From assembly GCA_964583165.1 (NCBI GenBank), contig CAZOVK010000042.1, positions 1 through 20,696 on the forward strand: a stretch of DNA of 20,696 nt, in the 5' to 3' direction. Below are positions 1 through 8,110 of this stretch, in pieces. The translations under genes were made by a program, and so were the position numbers. Source of the stretch: CAZOVK01 sp964583165. GTDB lineage: Bacteria > Bacillota > Clostridia > Lachnospirales > WRAX01. Each line of letters opens with the position of its first letter. Within the stretch, counting starts at the first letter, position 1. The notes below the pieces were generated by a model. It saw nothing but the letters and a program-made list of their open reading frames with translations. It ran no database searches and was not told where the DNA came from.

Positions 1-84
1 AACAATAATTATTAGTGCATTTTCACATTTGGCATTGTCAGACAACATGTATATCTTACCTCTATATCTTGGCAGGAGGATATT

Positions 85-534
85 ATGGGAAAGAAGTTAT
101 ATCAGCAACTTAATGCAATTTTAGAACTCATGGCGAAATATAGTCACATAACTCTACCCGCCGTAGCCGTGGCGATTACGGCTGTTTACACGGGGTTCAA
201 CATAATTTACCTGGATTTATCTGTTTGTGTGTCGAACGGGTTTTTTATTATGGGTGCGATATATATTTTATTGGGAATGGGTACATATATTAGGAATGTA
301 GGGTTATTCAAGGCGTTTAGATACACGGCGTACAAGTTTCGCACGGGCGCGTATGGTAAGCATGGGTCAGAGCTCAGGACGATGACGTTCGCGGAGTATT
401 CTGACTATATCACAAGTGTTGCCAGTCAACGCTCCGGCAAGCTGTACTATCTCTACGGCTTCCTTTTTATTGGGTTTAGTATCGTTCTGGCGTTAATTTT
501 CCCTGTTTCTATGAAGGACTTTATTATGTTGTAA
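85..534 (+). CDS. Small membrane protein upstream of oppA (DUF3899-like)
   Basis: A 149-aa protein with three probable membrane segments at about residues 20-43, 50-68 and 120-142. A charged loop between the last two contains an EYSDY motif and several Arg/Lys residues. The ATG is preceded by GGAGG with good spacing (GGCAGGAGGATATT then ATG). It ends 49 nt before the oppA start, on the same strand, so it probably belongs to the opp transcription unit. The pattern of hydrophobic segment, GlyX-rich segment, 'G-x-F' turn, DY loop and C-terminal hydrophobic segment resembles the DUF3899 family, which I recall as small membrane proteins found near peptide transporters. That assignment is from memory and is moderately confident. 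The biochemical role is unknown; a helper or regulator of the transporter is inference from position only. Confidence 0.75.
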   Translation: MGKKLYQQLNAILELMAKYSHITLPAVAVAITAVYTGFNIIYLDLSVCVSNGFFIMGAIYILLGMGTYIRNVGLFKAFRYTAYKFRTGAYGKHGSELRTMTFAEYSDYITSVASQRSGKLYYLYGFLFIGFSIVLALIFPVSMKDFIML

Positions 535-583
535 AGGATTGTTAAGCTACGGCTTTTCAATAAATAAAAGAGGAGGTAATACA

Positions 584-2452
584 ATGAAGAAATGGTTCAA
601 TGTTTTAGCGTTGGCCATGGTGTTAGTGTTCGTTCTCAGCGCATGTAGCGGGAATAGTTCACCATCGCCATCAGCGACACCTACACCCAGTCAGTCAAGT
701 ACGGCGGGTACCACTAGTACGCCGTCAGCAACACCGGAAGCGACACCCGCAGCCAATCTTGAAAAGGTGTTAAGACTGGCCGAAGGCGAAACATGCGCTA
801 CATACAACCCGCATAAGGCCATGTCAGCCCAGCAGTATACCCAGCTCAAATGGGTCAATGGTATGCTTTATGACCGCGTCTGGGGCGAAGAAGAACAAAA
901 CCACATTTTCAAAGACGAGCTTGCCGATGGTATGCCCGTATGTGTAAGCGGCGAAGACAACAAGACATGGCAGATTAAAGTGCGCCAAGGTTATACATAT
1001 GAAGACGGCACGCCTATTACGGCTCATTCATTTATCTACTCTTGGAAGATGCTTTTTGACCCGAAACTGGCTAACCGTAACTTTAACGTCATGTACTCTA
1101 TTGAGGGTTCTGAAGCCTATTACACAGGTGAAAACACAAATTGGGATGATGTTAAAATCTACGCTAAAGACGATTATACTATTGAATTTACATACGCTGA
1201 CGAATACGTTCCAGAGCTTAAAGACGACGTAGCCGAAATGTTTGCGTTCGTTGGCTGTGGTCTTGTTCATGAAGAAATGTTCGAAAGCTGCTTCAATGCC
1301 GACAGAACAGAGAACGACTATGGCACAACGCCCGAAAAGTTCGTAGCAAGCGGCGCATACCGCGTAGTAAAGCTTATTGAAGACCAGTATATGGAATATG
1401 AAAAATGGATTGGCGGCTCACCGTTTGCCGAGGGTTTCTGGCAGCCAGACCGCATTATTGTTTACTCCGTTGCAGAACCGAGCACACGTGTTCAGATGTA
1501 TGAGAACGGCGAGGTTGACTTTGTCGGCGCGAGCTATCCACAATATGCGGAACATCCGGACGCAAATTACAGCTATACGCCTGACAGCTATGGCCTGTTC
1601 TTAAACGCACGTTGCAAGACTAACCCCGTTCTTACAGATGTGAATTTCAGATATGCTATTTTCTGGGGACTTGACCGCGAAACTATCGTTAAGTCTTGCT
1701 ACCCCACCCATAAACCAGACCCACATCATTATCAGTTTGCAACCACTTTCCCTGACCCCACTGACCCCGAGAACAAAAAGCTCATCTACCGTGATACACC
1801 CGAAGCCAAGGCTATACGCTTAGACGGTCACGAAGTCGATGGTATGTGCTTTGACCCCGACCTAGCGAAAGAATACTTTGAGAAAGCATACACTAAAAAC
1901 GGTAGCACAAAGATTACCGTTGAGCTTAAGTACGTAGAAAGCAACGATATTTCAAAGGCATGGGCAGAAACGCTTCAACAGCACTTCCAGACATTGTTTG
2001 GCGAAGACAAATTCGCTATCAACCTCCGTGCTGTTCCGTCGGCGGTAATCTATGAAAACCTAAGCCGCGAAAACCTGGATTATGAAATCATGGCTGCTGG
2101 CGGTATCTACCCGAACATCGAGTATCCATACAGTAACTCCAACTGGGTATCCTCTGGAACTGATACCTACAGCACACAGTATACAGTTATCTCCCCTGAA
2201 GGAGCCGCTGAATGGGACGATTTGTATTACAAAAGTACTAAGTATGAATATAAGCAAGCCCGCGACTGGCAGAAACGCCTAGAAGCATCCGCTAGAATGG
2301 AAGAAATCCTCTATACAGAGGCTACATTCATCCCGGCGTACACACGCGGCGTTCGCTACCTGATTGCGCCACATATCGAACCGCTTATGCCTGTTGGCGA
2401 CCCGTTCGTAGAGTTTGCTCTGCTTCAAGCCAACTACTACCCCGCCGAATAG
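584..2452 (+). CDS. oppA: Oligopeptide-binding lipoprotein of an Opp ABC transporter (OppA, SBP_bac_5 family)
   Basis: The extracellular solute-binding lipoprotein captures peptides and delivers them to the OppBC pore. The chosen ATG at 584 has an excellent RBS (AGAGGAGGTAATACA) and opens directly into a lipoprotein signal peptide: MKKW, a hydrophobic stretch, then the lipobox LSAC with Cys21 as the lipidated residue. A TTG at 539 in the same frame would add 15 residues before the signal and is rejected. After Cys21 comes a Ser/Thr/Pro-rich linker to about residue 55, then a family 5 substrate-binding domain with typical stretches such as YNPHKA, YEDGTPITA and FWGLDRETI. The length of 622 aa is slightly above the usual 540-600 because of the linker. 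It is the first transporter gene of the operon, separated from oppB by a hairpin that may raise the level of oppA mRNA. The peptide preference cannot be deduced. Confidence 0.95.
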   Translation: MKKWFNVLALAMVLVFVLSACSGNSSPSPSATPTPSQSSTAGTTSTPSATPEATPAANLEKVLRLAEGETCATYNPHKAMSAQQYTQLKWVNGMLYDRVWGEEEQNHIFKDELADGMPVCVSGEDNKTWQIKVRQGYTYEDGTPITAHSFIYSWKMLFDPKLANRNFNVMYSIEGSEAYYTGENTNWDDVKIYAKDDYTIEFTYADEYVPELKDDVAEMFAFVGCGLVHEEMFESCFNADRTENDYGTTPEKFVASGAYRVVKLIEDQYMEYEKWIGGSPFAEGFWQPDRIIVYSVAEPSTRVQMYENGEVDFVGASYPQYAEHPDANYSYTPDSYGLFLNARCKTNPVLTDVNFRYAIFWGLDRETIVKSCYPTHKPDPHHYQFATTFPDPTDPENKKLIYRDTPEAKAIRLDGHEVDGMCFDPDLAKEYFEKAYTKNGSTKITVELKYVESNDISKAWAETLQQHFQTLFGEDKFAINLRAVPSAVIYENLSRENLDYEIMAAGGIYPNIEYPYSNSNWVSSGTDTYSTQYTVISPEGAAEWDDLYYKSTKYEYKQARDWQKRLEASARMEEILYTEATFIPAYTRGVRYLIAPHIEPLMPVGDPFVEFALLQANYYPAE

Positions 2453-2495
2453 AGATTTAGTCTGAAAAGTCTTACTTGGCATCTGGATTGGAGTG

Positions 2496-2521
2496 GGGGA
2501 CCGGAAGCTTTTCCGGTCCTC
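2496..2521 (+). terminator. Hairpin between oppA and oppB (attenuator or mRNA stabiliser)
   Basis: GGACCGGAA (2498-2506) and TTCCGGTCC (2511-2519) form a perfect 9-bp GC-rich stem around a GCTT loop, with one more G-U and one G-C pair outside. No T-run follows, so it is not a classic terminator. Such hairpins between a binding-protein gene and its permease genes are known to protect the upstream mRNA or to cause partial termination, giving more OppA than OppBCDF. The hairpin is seen directly; the role is inference. Confidence 0.7.
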
Positions 2522-2557
2522 GTATTCCATCCCGAATCTCTATAAGGGGGTGCGCGT

Positions 2558-3511
2558 TTGTTTAAGTATATTATACAAAGAATTATAGCCGCGTGCTTCA
2601 CATTCCTTATTATTGTGGTTATCGTATTCTTTGTTTTGTTCTCTATGCCCGGGAATTTCTTATCAGACCCGAATATTAAGCCCGTAACCAGACGCATGAT
2701 TGAGGAAAAATATCACCTAAAAGAGCCGTTGGTCGTCCAGTTCGGCTACTTTATAAAAAACTACATCAGCCTCGACTTTGGGCAATCGCTTTCGTACCGC
2801 CCGGGTAAGAATGTCATAGACATTATTATGGAGCGTCTGCCTGTGACGATTCAGCTCAATATCTTCGCCAATGTCTTGACGACGATAGGCGGGTTGTTCT
2901 TCGGCATAACAATGGCACTGAAAAAGGACTCGCTCTATGACCATGTGACGAGTACAATGGTTGTTTTCTTTATTTCATTGCCATCGTTTGTCGTCGCATC
3001 GCTTTTACAGTACTTCTTGGCGTTTAAATTTGGCTGGTTTCCGCTGTTGCTTGCGCCAGAAACAACGCTCAACTGGACAAAGTTTGTATCAATGATTTTG
3101 CCCACTTTAGCGCTCGCGTTTGGGCCGATTGCGTCCATGTCGCGTATGTTACGCGCGGAGTTATCAGAGGCTCTCACATCGGATTATATGCTCTTGGCAA
3201 AGACAAAGGGTTTGTCATACGGCCAGTCAATCGTGCGCCACGCGCTCAGAAACGCTTGTGTGCCGCTTGCGACTACGATTCTCTACTTATTTATAGGCGT
3301 TTTGTCTTCATCACTTGTTATAGAGAATATGTTCGCTGTGCCGGGGCTTTCAAAGACTATGATTGCGGCGATAAATGCCAAAGACCACCAGTTAACGCTT
3401 GGTATTGTTTATTTCTACGCGCTTATAGGTGTTTTCTTAGCGATTATCGGTGACTTGTCATACGGCTTTTTAGACCCGCGTATCAGAATGGGAGGAGGCA
3501 AGAATGATTAG
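2558..3511 (+). CDS. oppB: Oligopeptide ABC transporter permease OppB
   Basis: An inner-membrane permease that forms half of the translocation pore with OppC. It begins at a TTG (2558) behind AAGGGGG at 2544-2550, seven bases upstream. The 317-aa protein has the OppB/DppB layout: an N-terminal membrane helix at residues 9-31, an extracellular segment with the family motif PGNFLSDPN, then five further helices of the BPD_transp_1 domain. The EAA loop that docks on the ATPases is visible as 'AELSEALTSDYMLLAKTKGLS' in residues 206-226. Its 3' end overlaps the oppC start by 8 nt, which implies translational coupling. Length and order fit the family, so confidence is high; Opp rather than Dpp naming rests on the operon as a whole. 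Confidence 0.95.
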   Translation: MFKYIIQRIIAACFTFLIIVVIVFFVLFSMPGNFLSDPNIKPVTRRMIEEKYHLKEPLVVQFGYFIKNYISLDFGQSLSYRPGKNVIDIIMERLPVTIQLNIFANVLTTIGGLFFGITMALKKDSLYDHVTSTMVVFFISLPSFVVASLLQYFLAFKFGWFPLLLAPETTLNWTKFVSMILPTLALAFGPIASMSRMLRAELSEALTSDYMLLAKTKGLSYGQSIVRHALRNACVPLATTILYLFIGVLSSSLVIENMFAVPGLSKTMIAAINAKDHQLTLGIVYFYALIGVFLAIIGDLSYGFLDPRIRMGGGKND

Positions 3512-4664
3512 CCAACCCATCTATTTGGAGAATGACGAGAGATTATCGGAAGACCTATTAAACCTGCCTAAATCAGATTTCGAGCTGGTACCGCGGACAG
3601 AGGAAATCCGCGATATGGAGTTCAAAACAGAGGCGATAAGCTACGCTAAGGACGTTTTTAAACGCTTCGTCCACAAGAAGGTCAGCCTTGTCGCCGCCTG
3701 TATCATCTTGTTCGTTGTGTTAATGGCGATTATCGGGCCGTCACTTACGGGCTATAACTATCTTAAACAGGACAATCAGATGCAACGTATGCCGCCTAAG
3801 ATGCAGGGTATCGAAAAACTCGGTATCTTTGATGGTTCACGGACACTAAGGATTCAAGCGGGAAATCTGGATAACTACAAGGATAATCTCATAAAGATTG
3901 TGAATGAATACGAAGTGCCCGGGCGCGGTAGACCCGTGCAGATGCTCACAATTAAGGTTGACGCGTATAAAATGGCGGGGCGGCCGGACGAATATCATTG
4001 GTTCGGCACAGACTACCTTGGACGCGATTTGTTCACTCGTCTTTGGATGGGCGCGCGCATCAGCTTAATTATGGCTGTGGCGGTTGTGTTTGTTAATATG
4101 ACCATAGGTTTGTTCATAGGCTCCAACGCGGGTTACTACGGTGGCATTATCGATATGCTTATCTGTCGCTGGATGGAGATTATGAACGCAATTCCGTCAC
4201 TCCCGCTGACAGTATTGCTCATTATGTACTTCGGTTCGGGGCTGGTGCCGCTGATTATCGTCTTCGTCCTCACGGGCTGGATAGGCATGACCTATTCCAC
4301 GCGTATTCAATACTATCGCTATAAGACGAAAGAATATGTCCTCGCGTCACGCACAATGGGTGCGTCTGATAACCGTATTAAGTACATTTACATCCTGCCG
4401 AATGCTGTCGGTACCATTATCACAAGCTTTGCGCTGTCAATCCCGGCTGTTATCTTCCAAGAAGCCGGCCTTAGCTATATCGGGCTGGGTATTCAGGCGC
4501 CAGAACCCTCAATCGGGACAATGCTATATGACGGCCAGCAGAACCTGCTTGAATACCCCTATATGATAGTGTTCCCGGGCTTAATCATTGTCTTGCTTAT
4601 GTTGAGCTTCAACCTATTCAGTAACGGCTTGCGCGACGCGTTTAACCCCGCGCTGCGTCAATAG
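3504..4664 (+). CDS. oppC: Oligopeptide ABC transporter permease OppC
   Basis: The second permease of the pore. The ATG overlaps the oppB stop and has a strong RBS (GGGAGGAGGCAAGA). The protein is 386 aa, longer than dipeptide-type DppC (about 300 aa), because of a cytoplasmic N-terminal extension (residues 1-63) and a large external insertion after the first membrane helix (about residues 85-170) before the motif WFGTDYLGRDLFTRLW. That motif is the OppC/DppC hallmark. Helices of the BPD_transp_1 domain follow, with the EAA loop EYVLASRTMGASDNRIKYIY near residues 276-295. Such long OppC proteins are usual in Firmicutes oligopeptide systems. OppD follows after 14 nt with its own RBS. Confidence 0.95.
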   Translation: MISQPIYLENDERLSEDLLNLPKSDFELVPRTEEIRDMEFKTEAISYAKDVFKRFVHKKVSLVAACIILFVVLMAIIGPSLTGYNYLKQDNQMQRMPPKMQGIEKLGIFDGSRTLRIQAGNLDNYKDNLIKIVNEYEVPGRGRPVQMLTIKVDAYKMAGRPDEYHWFGTDYLGRDLFTRLWMGARISLIMAVAVVFVNMTIGLFIGSNAGYYGGIIDMLICRWMEIMNAIPSLPLTVLLIMYFGSGLVPLIIVFVLTGWIGMTYSTRIQYYRYKTKEYVLASRTMGASDNRIKYIYILPNAVGTIITSFALSIPAVIFQEAGLSYIGLGIQAPEPSIGTMLYDGQQNLLEYPYMIVFPGLIIVLLMLSFNLFSNGLRDAFNPALRQ

Positions 4665-4678
4665 GAAAGGAGGAGAAA

Positions 4679-5737
4679 ATGGCAGAGAAAATCTTAGAAG
4701 TAAAGGATTTGACCGTTTCCTTCAATACCTACGCGGGCAAGGTTCAGGCTGTGCGCGGCGTATCGTTTGACTTGTTCAAGGGTGAAACACTCGCGATTGT
4801 GGGCGAATCAGGCTCGGGTAAATCCGTAACAGTGCGCGCCCTTATGGGGATTTTGGCGCGAACGGCCGTCATAGAACGTGGCATGGCTCTTTATAAGGGT
4901 AACGACCTTTTGCCGCAAACAGAAAAGGAATGGGAGAAGGTACGCGGGAAAGAACTTGCGATGATTTTCCAAGACCCGCTTTCTGCGCTCAACCCCGTAA
5001 CAAAAGTTGGCAAACAGATTGCCGAAATCTTTATCGTTAAGCACAAGATGAACCGTGCTGAAGCCAAATCACGGGCATTAGAGCTAATGGCAAGCGTGGG
5101 CATACCCGATGTAGAAAAGCGGTATAACCAATACCCGTTCCATTTCTCGGGCGGTATGCGACAGCGTATCGTTATCGCCATAGCACTTGCGTCAAACCCC
5201 GAGATTCTCATTTGTGATGAGCCAACGACAGCACTGGATGTTACAATCCAGGCGCAAGTGCTGAAACTCATTGAGAACCTTCAAAAAGAGAAGAACCTCT
5301 CGACCATCTTTATAACACATGACCTCGGCGTTGTCGCGCATATTGCTGACCGCGTGGCGGTTATGTATGCGGGCAAGGTTGTTGAATATGGCAGAGCCGA
5401 AGAGGTGTTCTATGACCCGCGCCACCCATACACATGGAGTCTGATGTCGTCTATGCCCGATATGGACATTGAGGAGGACGAAGAACTCAATGTCATTCAG
5501 GGAACGCCGCCGAACATGCTCTTCCCGCCGACAGGTGATGCGTTTGCGGAACGCAACCCATACGCATTGGCCATTGACCAGCGCGAACACCCGCCCATGT
5601 TTAAGATAACAGATACTCACTACGCGGCAACATGGCTACTACATCCAAGCGCGCCTTCGATAGCACGCCCGACGATACTGGAACGCCGAATCGCCAATAG
5701 CAAACGCCGCATTGAGGAAGGGGGACGCAAGCAATGA
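4679..5737 (+). CDS. oppD: Oligopeptide ABC transporter ATP-binding protein OppD
   Basis: One of the two ATPases that power peptide import. The start has a very strong RBS (AGGAAAGGAGGAGAAA). In the 352-aa protein the Walker A is GESGSGKS (42-49), the Q-loop is Gln98 in IFQDP, the signature is SGGMRQR (157-163), the Walker B is ILICDEP (176-182) and the switch His is His214 in FITHDLGV, so catalysis should be intact. The C-terminal oligo_HPY region (from about residue 245) has the sequence type GDAFAERNPYALAID and lacks the cysteines that bind a 4Fe-4S cluster in Dpp-type ATPases. This fits the Gram-positive Opp clade. The gene ends inside the oppF start (ATGA overlap), so the two ATPases are probably translationally coupled and made in equal amounts. 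Confidence 0.96.
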   Translation: MAEKILEVKDLTVSFNTYAGKVQAVRGVSFDLFKGETLAIVGESGSGKSVTVRALMGILARTAVIERGMALYKGNDLLPQTEKEWEKVRGKELAMIFQDPLSALNPVTKVGKQIAEIFIVKHKMNRAEAKSRALELMASVGIPDVEKRYNQYPFHFSGGMRQRIVIAIALASNPEILICDEPTTALDVTIQAQVLKLIENLQKEKNLSTIFITHDLGVVAHIADRVAVMYAGKVVEYGRAEEVFYDPRHPYTWSLMSSMPDMDIEEDEELNVIQGTPPNMLFPPTGDAFAERNPYALAIDQREHPPMFKITDTHYAATWLLHPSAPSIARPTILERRIANSKRRIEEGGRKQ

Positions 5738-6699
5738 GCATGAACGCAAACATCCCCGAAGATGTAATCCTCGACGTCCGCAATCTTAGGCAACATTTTA
5801 CAAGCGGCTTTGGGCGTAGTAAAGTTGTTGTAAAAGCCGTTGACGATGTTAGCTTCCAGATAAAGAAGGGGCAGACATTTGGGCTGGTAGGGGAGTCGGG
5901 CTGTGGCAAAACGACGACGGGGCGTACAATAATACGCCTTTACAACCCAACGGGCGGCGAAGTCTATTTCCGTGGCAAGCTGATTTCCGGCAAGCTCGAT
6001 AAGGCGGCCAAGCTTGAAGTCACCCAAGGCATACAGATGATTTTCCAAGACCCGATTTCTAGCCTTAATCCGCGTATGACGATTAAGGAAATCGTCGCGG
6101 AGGGGCTTATTATCAACAAACTGGTTAAAGACGAGGCAGAACTCACACGCCGCGTTATAGACATAATCCGCATTGTTGGGCTGTCGGAAGACCACATCAC
6201 CCGCTACCCGCATGAATTTTCGGGCGGCCAACGCCAGCGCATCGGTATTGCGCGTGTGTTGATTTCAAATCCCAGCCTTGTTATTGCCGACGAGCCGATT
6301 TCTGCCCTTGATGTCAGTATACAGGCGCAGGTTTTGAACCTTCTGAACAAACTCAAAAAGGAAATGGGGCTGACAATCCTGTTCATAGCCCATGACCTGT
6401 CAGTAGTCAAGTATTTCTCAGACTATATCGGGGTTATGTATTATGGCAAAATCGTAGAAACGGGCAAACCGAGCGTTTTGTTCTCCCGCCCTGTTCATCC
6501 GTATACAAAAGCTTTGTTATCGGCCATCCCCGTACCCGACCCCGCCTTTGAGCGAGGGCGTGGGTACTTGGTTTATGATAAGGGTGTGCATGATTACAGT
6601 AGCGAAATGCCCCAAATGTACGAGATAGAACACGACCACTTTGTCTATGCCTCTGAAAGCGAGTTTAGGCGTTATAAGGCGGAGCTGAGTTTGCTTTAA
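5734..6699 (+). CDS. oppF: Oligopeptide ABC transporter ATP-binding protein OppF
   Basis: The partner ATPase of OppD and last gene of the transporter operon. The ATG overlaps the oppD stop by 4 nt; the upstream GAGGAAGGGGGACG acts as RBS. The protein is 321 aa, with Walker A GESGCGKTT (53-61), Q-loop Gln105 (IFQDP), signature SGGQRQR (163-169), Walker B VIADEP (183-188) and switch His220 (FIAHDLSV). The oligo_HPY region after residue 240 starts with HPYTKALLSAIP and is followed by a tail rich in acidic and aromatic residues, as in Firmicutes OppF. All catalytic motifs are present. A hairpin lies about 45 nt beyond the stop. Confidence 0.95.
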   Translation: MSMNANIPEDVILDVRNLRQHFTSGFGRSKVVVKAVDDVSFQIKKGQTFGLVGESGCGKTTTGRTIIRLYNPTGGEVYFRGKLISGKLDKAAKLEVTQGIQMIFQDPISSLNPRMTIKEIVAEGLIINKLVKDEAELTRRVIDIIRIVGLSEDHITRYPHEFSGGQRQRIGIARVLISNPSLVIADEPISALDVSIQAQVLNLLNKLKKEMGLTILFIAHDLSVVKYFSDYIGVMYYGKIVETGKPSVLFSRPVHPYTKALLSAIPVPDPAFERGRGYLVYDKGVHDYSSEMPQMYEIEHDHFVYASESEFRRYKAELSLL

Positions 6700-6740
6700 G
6701 TCACTAGCGCAATTGGGGTCTTAATCAACACTTTTCCTTG

Positions 6741-6798
6741 CAAAGAAACGCGCTTCCTGGTTAGTTGAAAACCGGGAGCGCGTTTGTACATTTCTTTG
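6741..6798 (+). terminator. Hairpin closing the opp operon
   Basis: AAACGCGCT at 6746-6754 pairs perfectly with AGCGCGTTT at 6777-6785; the stem continues inward through CC/GG and GGTT/AACC with a one-base bulge. An alternative outer helix joins CAAAGAAA (6741-6748) with TTTCTTTG (6791-6798). The 3' side is only moderately T-rich, so termination strength is uncertain, but the place (right after oppF and just before a new promoter) fits the end of the operon. Confidence 0.75.
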
Positions 6799-6824
6799 AC
6801 AATTTTCGCGAGTTGTTATATTAT
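6796..6824 (+). promoter_or_regulatory. Sigma-A-type promoter of the cas1-cas2 module
   Basis: TTGACA (6796-6801) and TATTAT (6819-6824) are separated by 17 bp, close to consensus. Transcription would start near 6831 and enter the truncated cas1 and cas2. A purine-rich AAAGAGGA lies at 6842-6849, but no long frame follows it, which suggests that the original cas1 start region has been deleted just downstream. No other gene lies in 6700-6874. Confidence 0.65.
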
Positions 6825-6874
6825 TTATGTAGTTTTGATTGAAAGAGGAAACCCGTTGACCAGCCGAAGCGATA

Positions 6875-7560
6875 TTGAGTGTGTATTATGAAGAGCGTGT
6901 GATAGTTTTCGTGGTAAAATTGACAGCTCGCGATATAAATATTATATTTTATCAATGTTATGCCGTCATCGCCAGAATCGGCGAAAGCATCACACTGATG
7001 AACGAAGCCCAAGATATAAACCATCTCATGTTGCTAGAAGCCAGAAATCGTGAAATCTATTACTCATGTTACAACTCCATTATTAAGCACGCAGACTTTC
7101 AGTTCACCAAGAGAAGCCGAAGACCCCCGCTTGACCCGCTCAATTCAATGATTAGCTTTGGAAACGCGCTCTTATACCGTCTTATTGCCAAAGAGATATA
7201 CAAATCCCAGCTTGACATACGCATATCTTTTTTACATTCGTCATTATGGAGGAACGAAAACCTAAACCTAGATTTAGCTGAAATATTCAAGCCTATCATT
7301 ATAGACAGGCTTATTTTTACGCTCATCAATAAACGCATGATAGACGCGACAATGCACTTGACAGACTGCACGACGGCTCTGTTTTGCTGAACAAAGAGGG
7401 TAAACGCTTAATATTAAACGAATTTATGTCAAAACTCCAACAGAAAATCACTATTGACGGCGAACAATTGACATATGAGGCATTGATACGCCGTGAAATA
7501 CGTAAACTTCAGGCTCATATCGCAAGCGGTGCGCCATACAAGCTCTACAAATATCAGTGA
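6875..7560 (+). pseudogene. cas1: cas1, N-terminally truncated and frameshifted
   Basis: Cas1 is the integrase that inserts new spacers into CRISPR arrays with Cas2. This remnant covers the C-terminal helical domain: 'EAQDINHLMLLEARNREIYY', then RRPPLDPLNSMISFGNALLY, then SFLHSS, then LDLAEIFKPIIIDRLIFTLIN. The three metal ligands (Glu in LLEARNRE, His in SFLH, Glu in LAEIFKP) are all present. The first open frame stops at 7390. The true continuation, DGSVLLNKEGKRLILNEF..., lies one base back (-1) and runs to a TGA at 7558-7560, so a single base is missing around 7345-7375. The N-terminal beta-sandwich domain (roughly the first 80-100 residues of a usual ~330-aa Cas1) is absent; the only possible starts are weak (TTG at 6875, no RBS). 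Cas2 follows after 9 nt. Probably inactive, unless the indels are sequencing errors. Confidence 0.88.
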
Positions 7561-7569
7561 GGTGACGAT

Positions 7570-7833
7570 ATGTTTGTGATTTTCACATATGACATAATTG
7601 CCAAACGTGTTGCAAAAGTGATGAAGATTTGCCGAAAATATTTGATACATATTCAAAACTCTGTCTTTGAGGGTATGATAACAGAAGCGAAGTTGGAGAA
7701 ACTGAAAACCGAAGTAGAAAAGGCAATTGATTGGTCTGTGGATTCTATATGTATTTATAAAATCGGCTCCTTGAAGTATTTCGGCAAGGAGCGCATTGGC
7801 TACACAACCGAACATAACCACATCATTGACTAA
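7570..7833 (+). CDS. cas2: CRISPR-associated endoribonuclease/adaptation protein Cas2
   Basis: Cas2 bridges two Cas1 dimers in the spacer-acquisition complex. The 87-aa protein has the standard ferredoxin-like Cas2 sequence: MFVIFTYDI with conserved Asp8 after the first strand, KVMKICRKYLIHIQNSVFEG in the middle, and a C-terminal strand DSICIYKI. The RBS GAGGTGA overlaps the end of cas1 and the spacing to the ATG is good. The length is normal and no defect is seen. It is followed directly by the repeat-rich leader of CRISPR array 1, the usual place for adaptation genes. With cas1 damaged, Cas2 has no visible functional partner in this window. Confidence 0.93.
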   Translation: MFVIFTYDIIAKRVAKVMKICRKYLIHIQNSVFEGMITEAKLEKLKTEVEKAIDWSVDSICIYKIGSLKYFGKERIGYTTEHNHIID

Positions 7834-8110
7834 AGAAGTCGGTCGGTCTTTTTTGGCTGATTTGCTGGATTTGTAGGCTGTTGTAGTACCAAAATCGCCC
7901 TAAAGACAGTGTTTTTTAGGGGTTTTGTGCAAAAAAGTCGGTCGGTCTCGGCGGGGCAGTTTCAAAAATGTGCTAACCCCCGACAAAGCCAACAAATCCG
8001 CACCTTTTGCAAAAACAACACCAGAATCATCGACCGACTTTTTTCGCCAAAACACTTGACAAATGCCAAAATGGGTGTATACTGTAGTTAAGAAGCTTGA
8101 ATTTGCTGTG
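7834..8110 (+). repeat. Leader region of CRISPR array 1 with direct and inverted repeats
   Basis: No gene is seen here. The 14-mer AAGTCGGTCGGTCT occurs twice as direct repeats (7836-7849 and 7935-7948). A perfect 14-bp inverted repeat joins AAAAAAGTCGGTCG (7931-7944) with CGACCGACTTTTTT (8031-8044). The same right arm could instead pair with the first direct copy at 7836-7845. Inside the outer pair, GGATTTG near 7868-7874 and CAAATCC near 7993-7999 are also complementary, as are adjacent GGCT and AGCC. A local hairpin, CCCTAAA (7898-7904) with TTTAGGG (7915-7921), sits between. The right arm ends in six T, as a terminator for cas2 transcripts would. Its role in spacer integration or termination is inference. 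Confidence 0.65.
8056..8083 (+). promoter_or_regulatory. Promoter of CRISPR array 1
   Basis: TTGACA (8056-8061) and TATACT (8078-8083) with a 16-bp spacer. Transcription would begin near 8090, about 20 nt before the first repeat at 8111, so the array would be transcribed on the + strand. This fits the ATTGAAAC 3' end of the repeat and the degenerate repeat at the far end. Confidence 0.7.

Noticed and set aside
35..45. TTGTCAGACAA inverted repeat upstream of the first gene
   Set aside because: Five-bp arms only and no promoter elements recognised around it; not strong enough to call an operator.
539..583. TTG start at 539 for oppA
   Set aside because: It would put 15 residues before a perfect lipoprotein signal peptide; the ATG at 584 has a far better RBS.
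5192..6231. Long minus-strand frames opposite oppD and oppF (up to 203 codons)
   Set aside because: Shadows of strongly conserved ABC ATPase genes on the other strand, with no RBS or recognisable domain.
6856..6892. Short frame from TTG 6856 behind the AAAGAGGA site
   Set aside because: It stops after 11 codons and does not resemble a Cas1 N-terminus; taken as the scar of the cas1 deletion.
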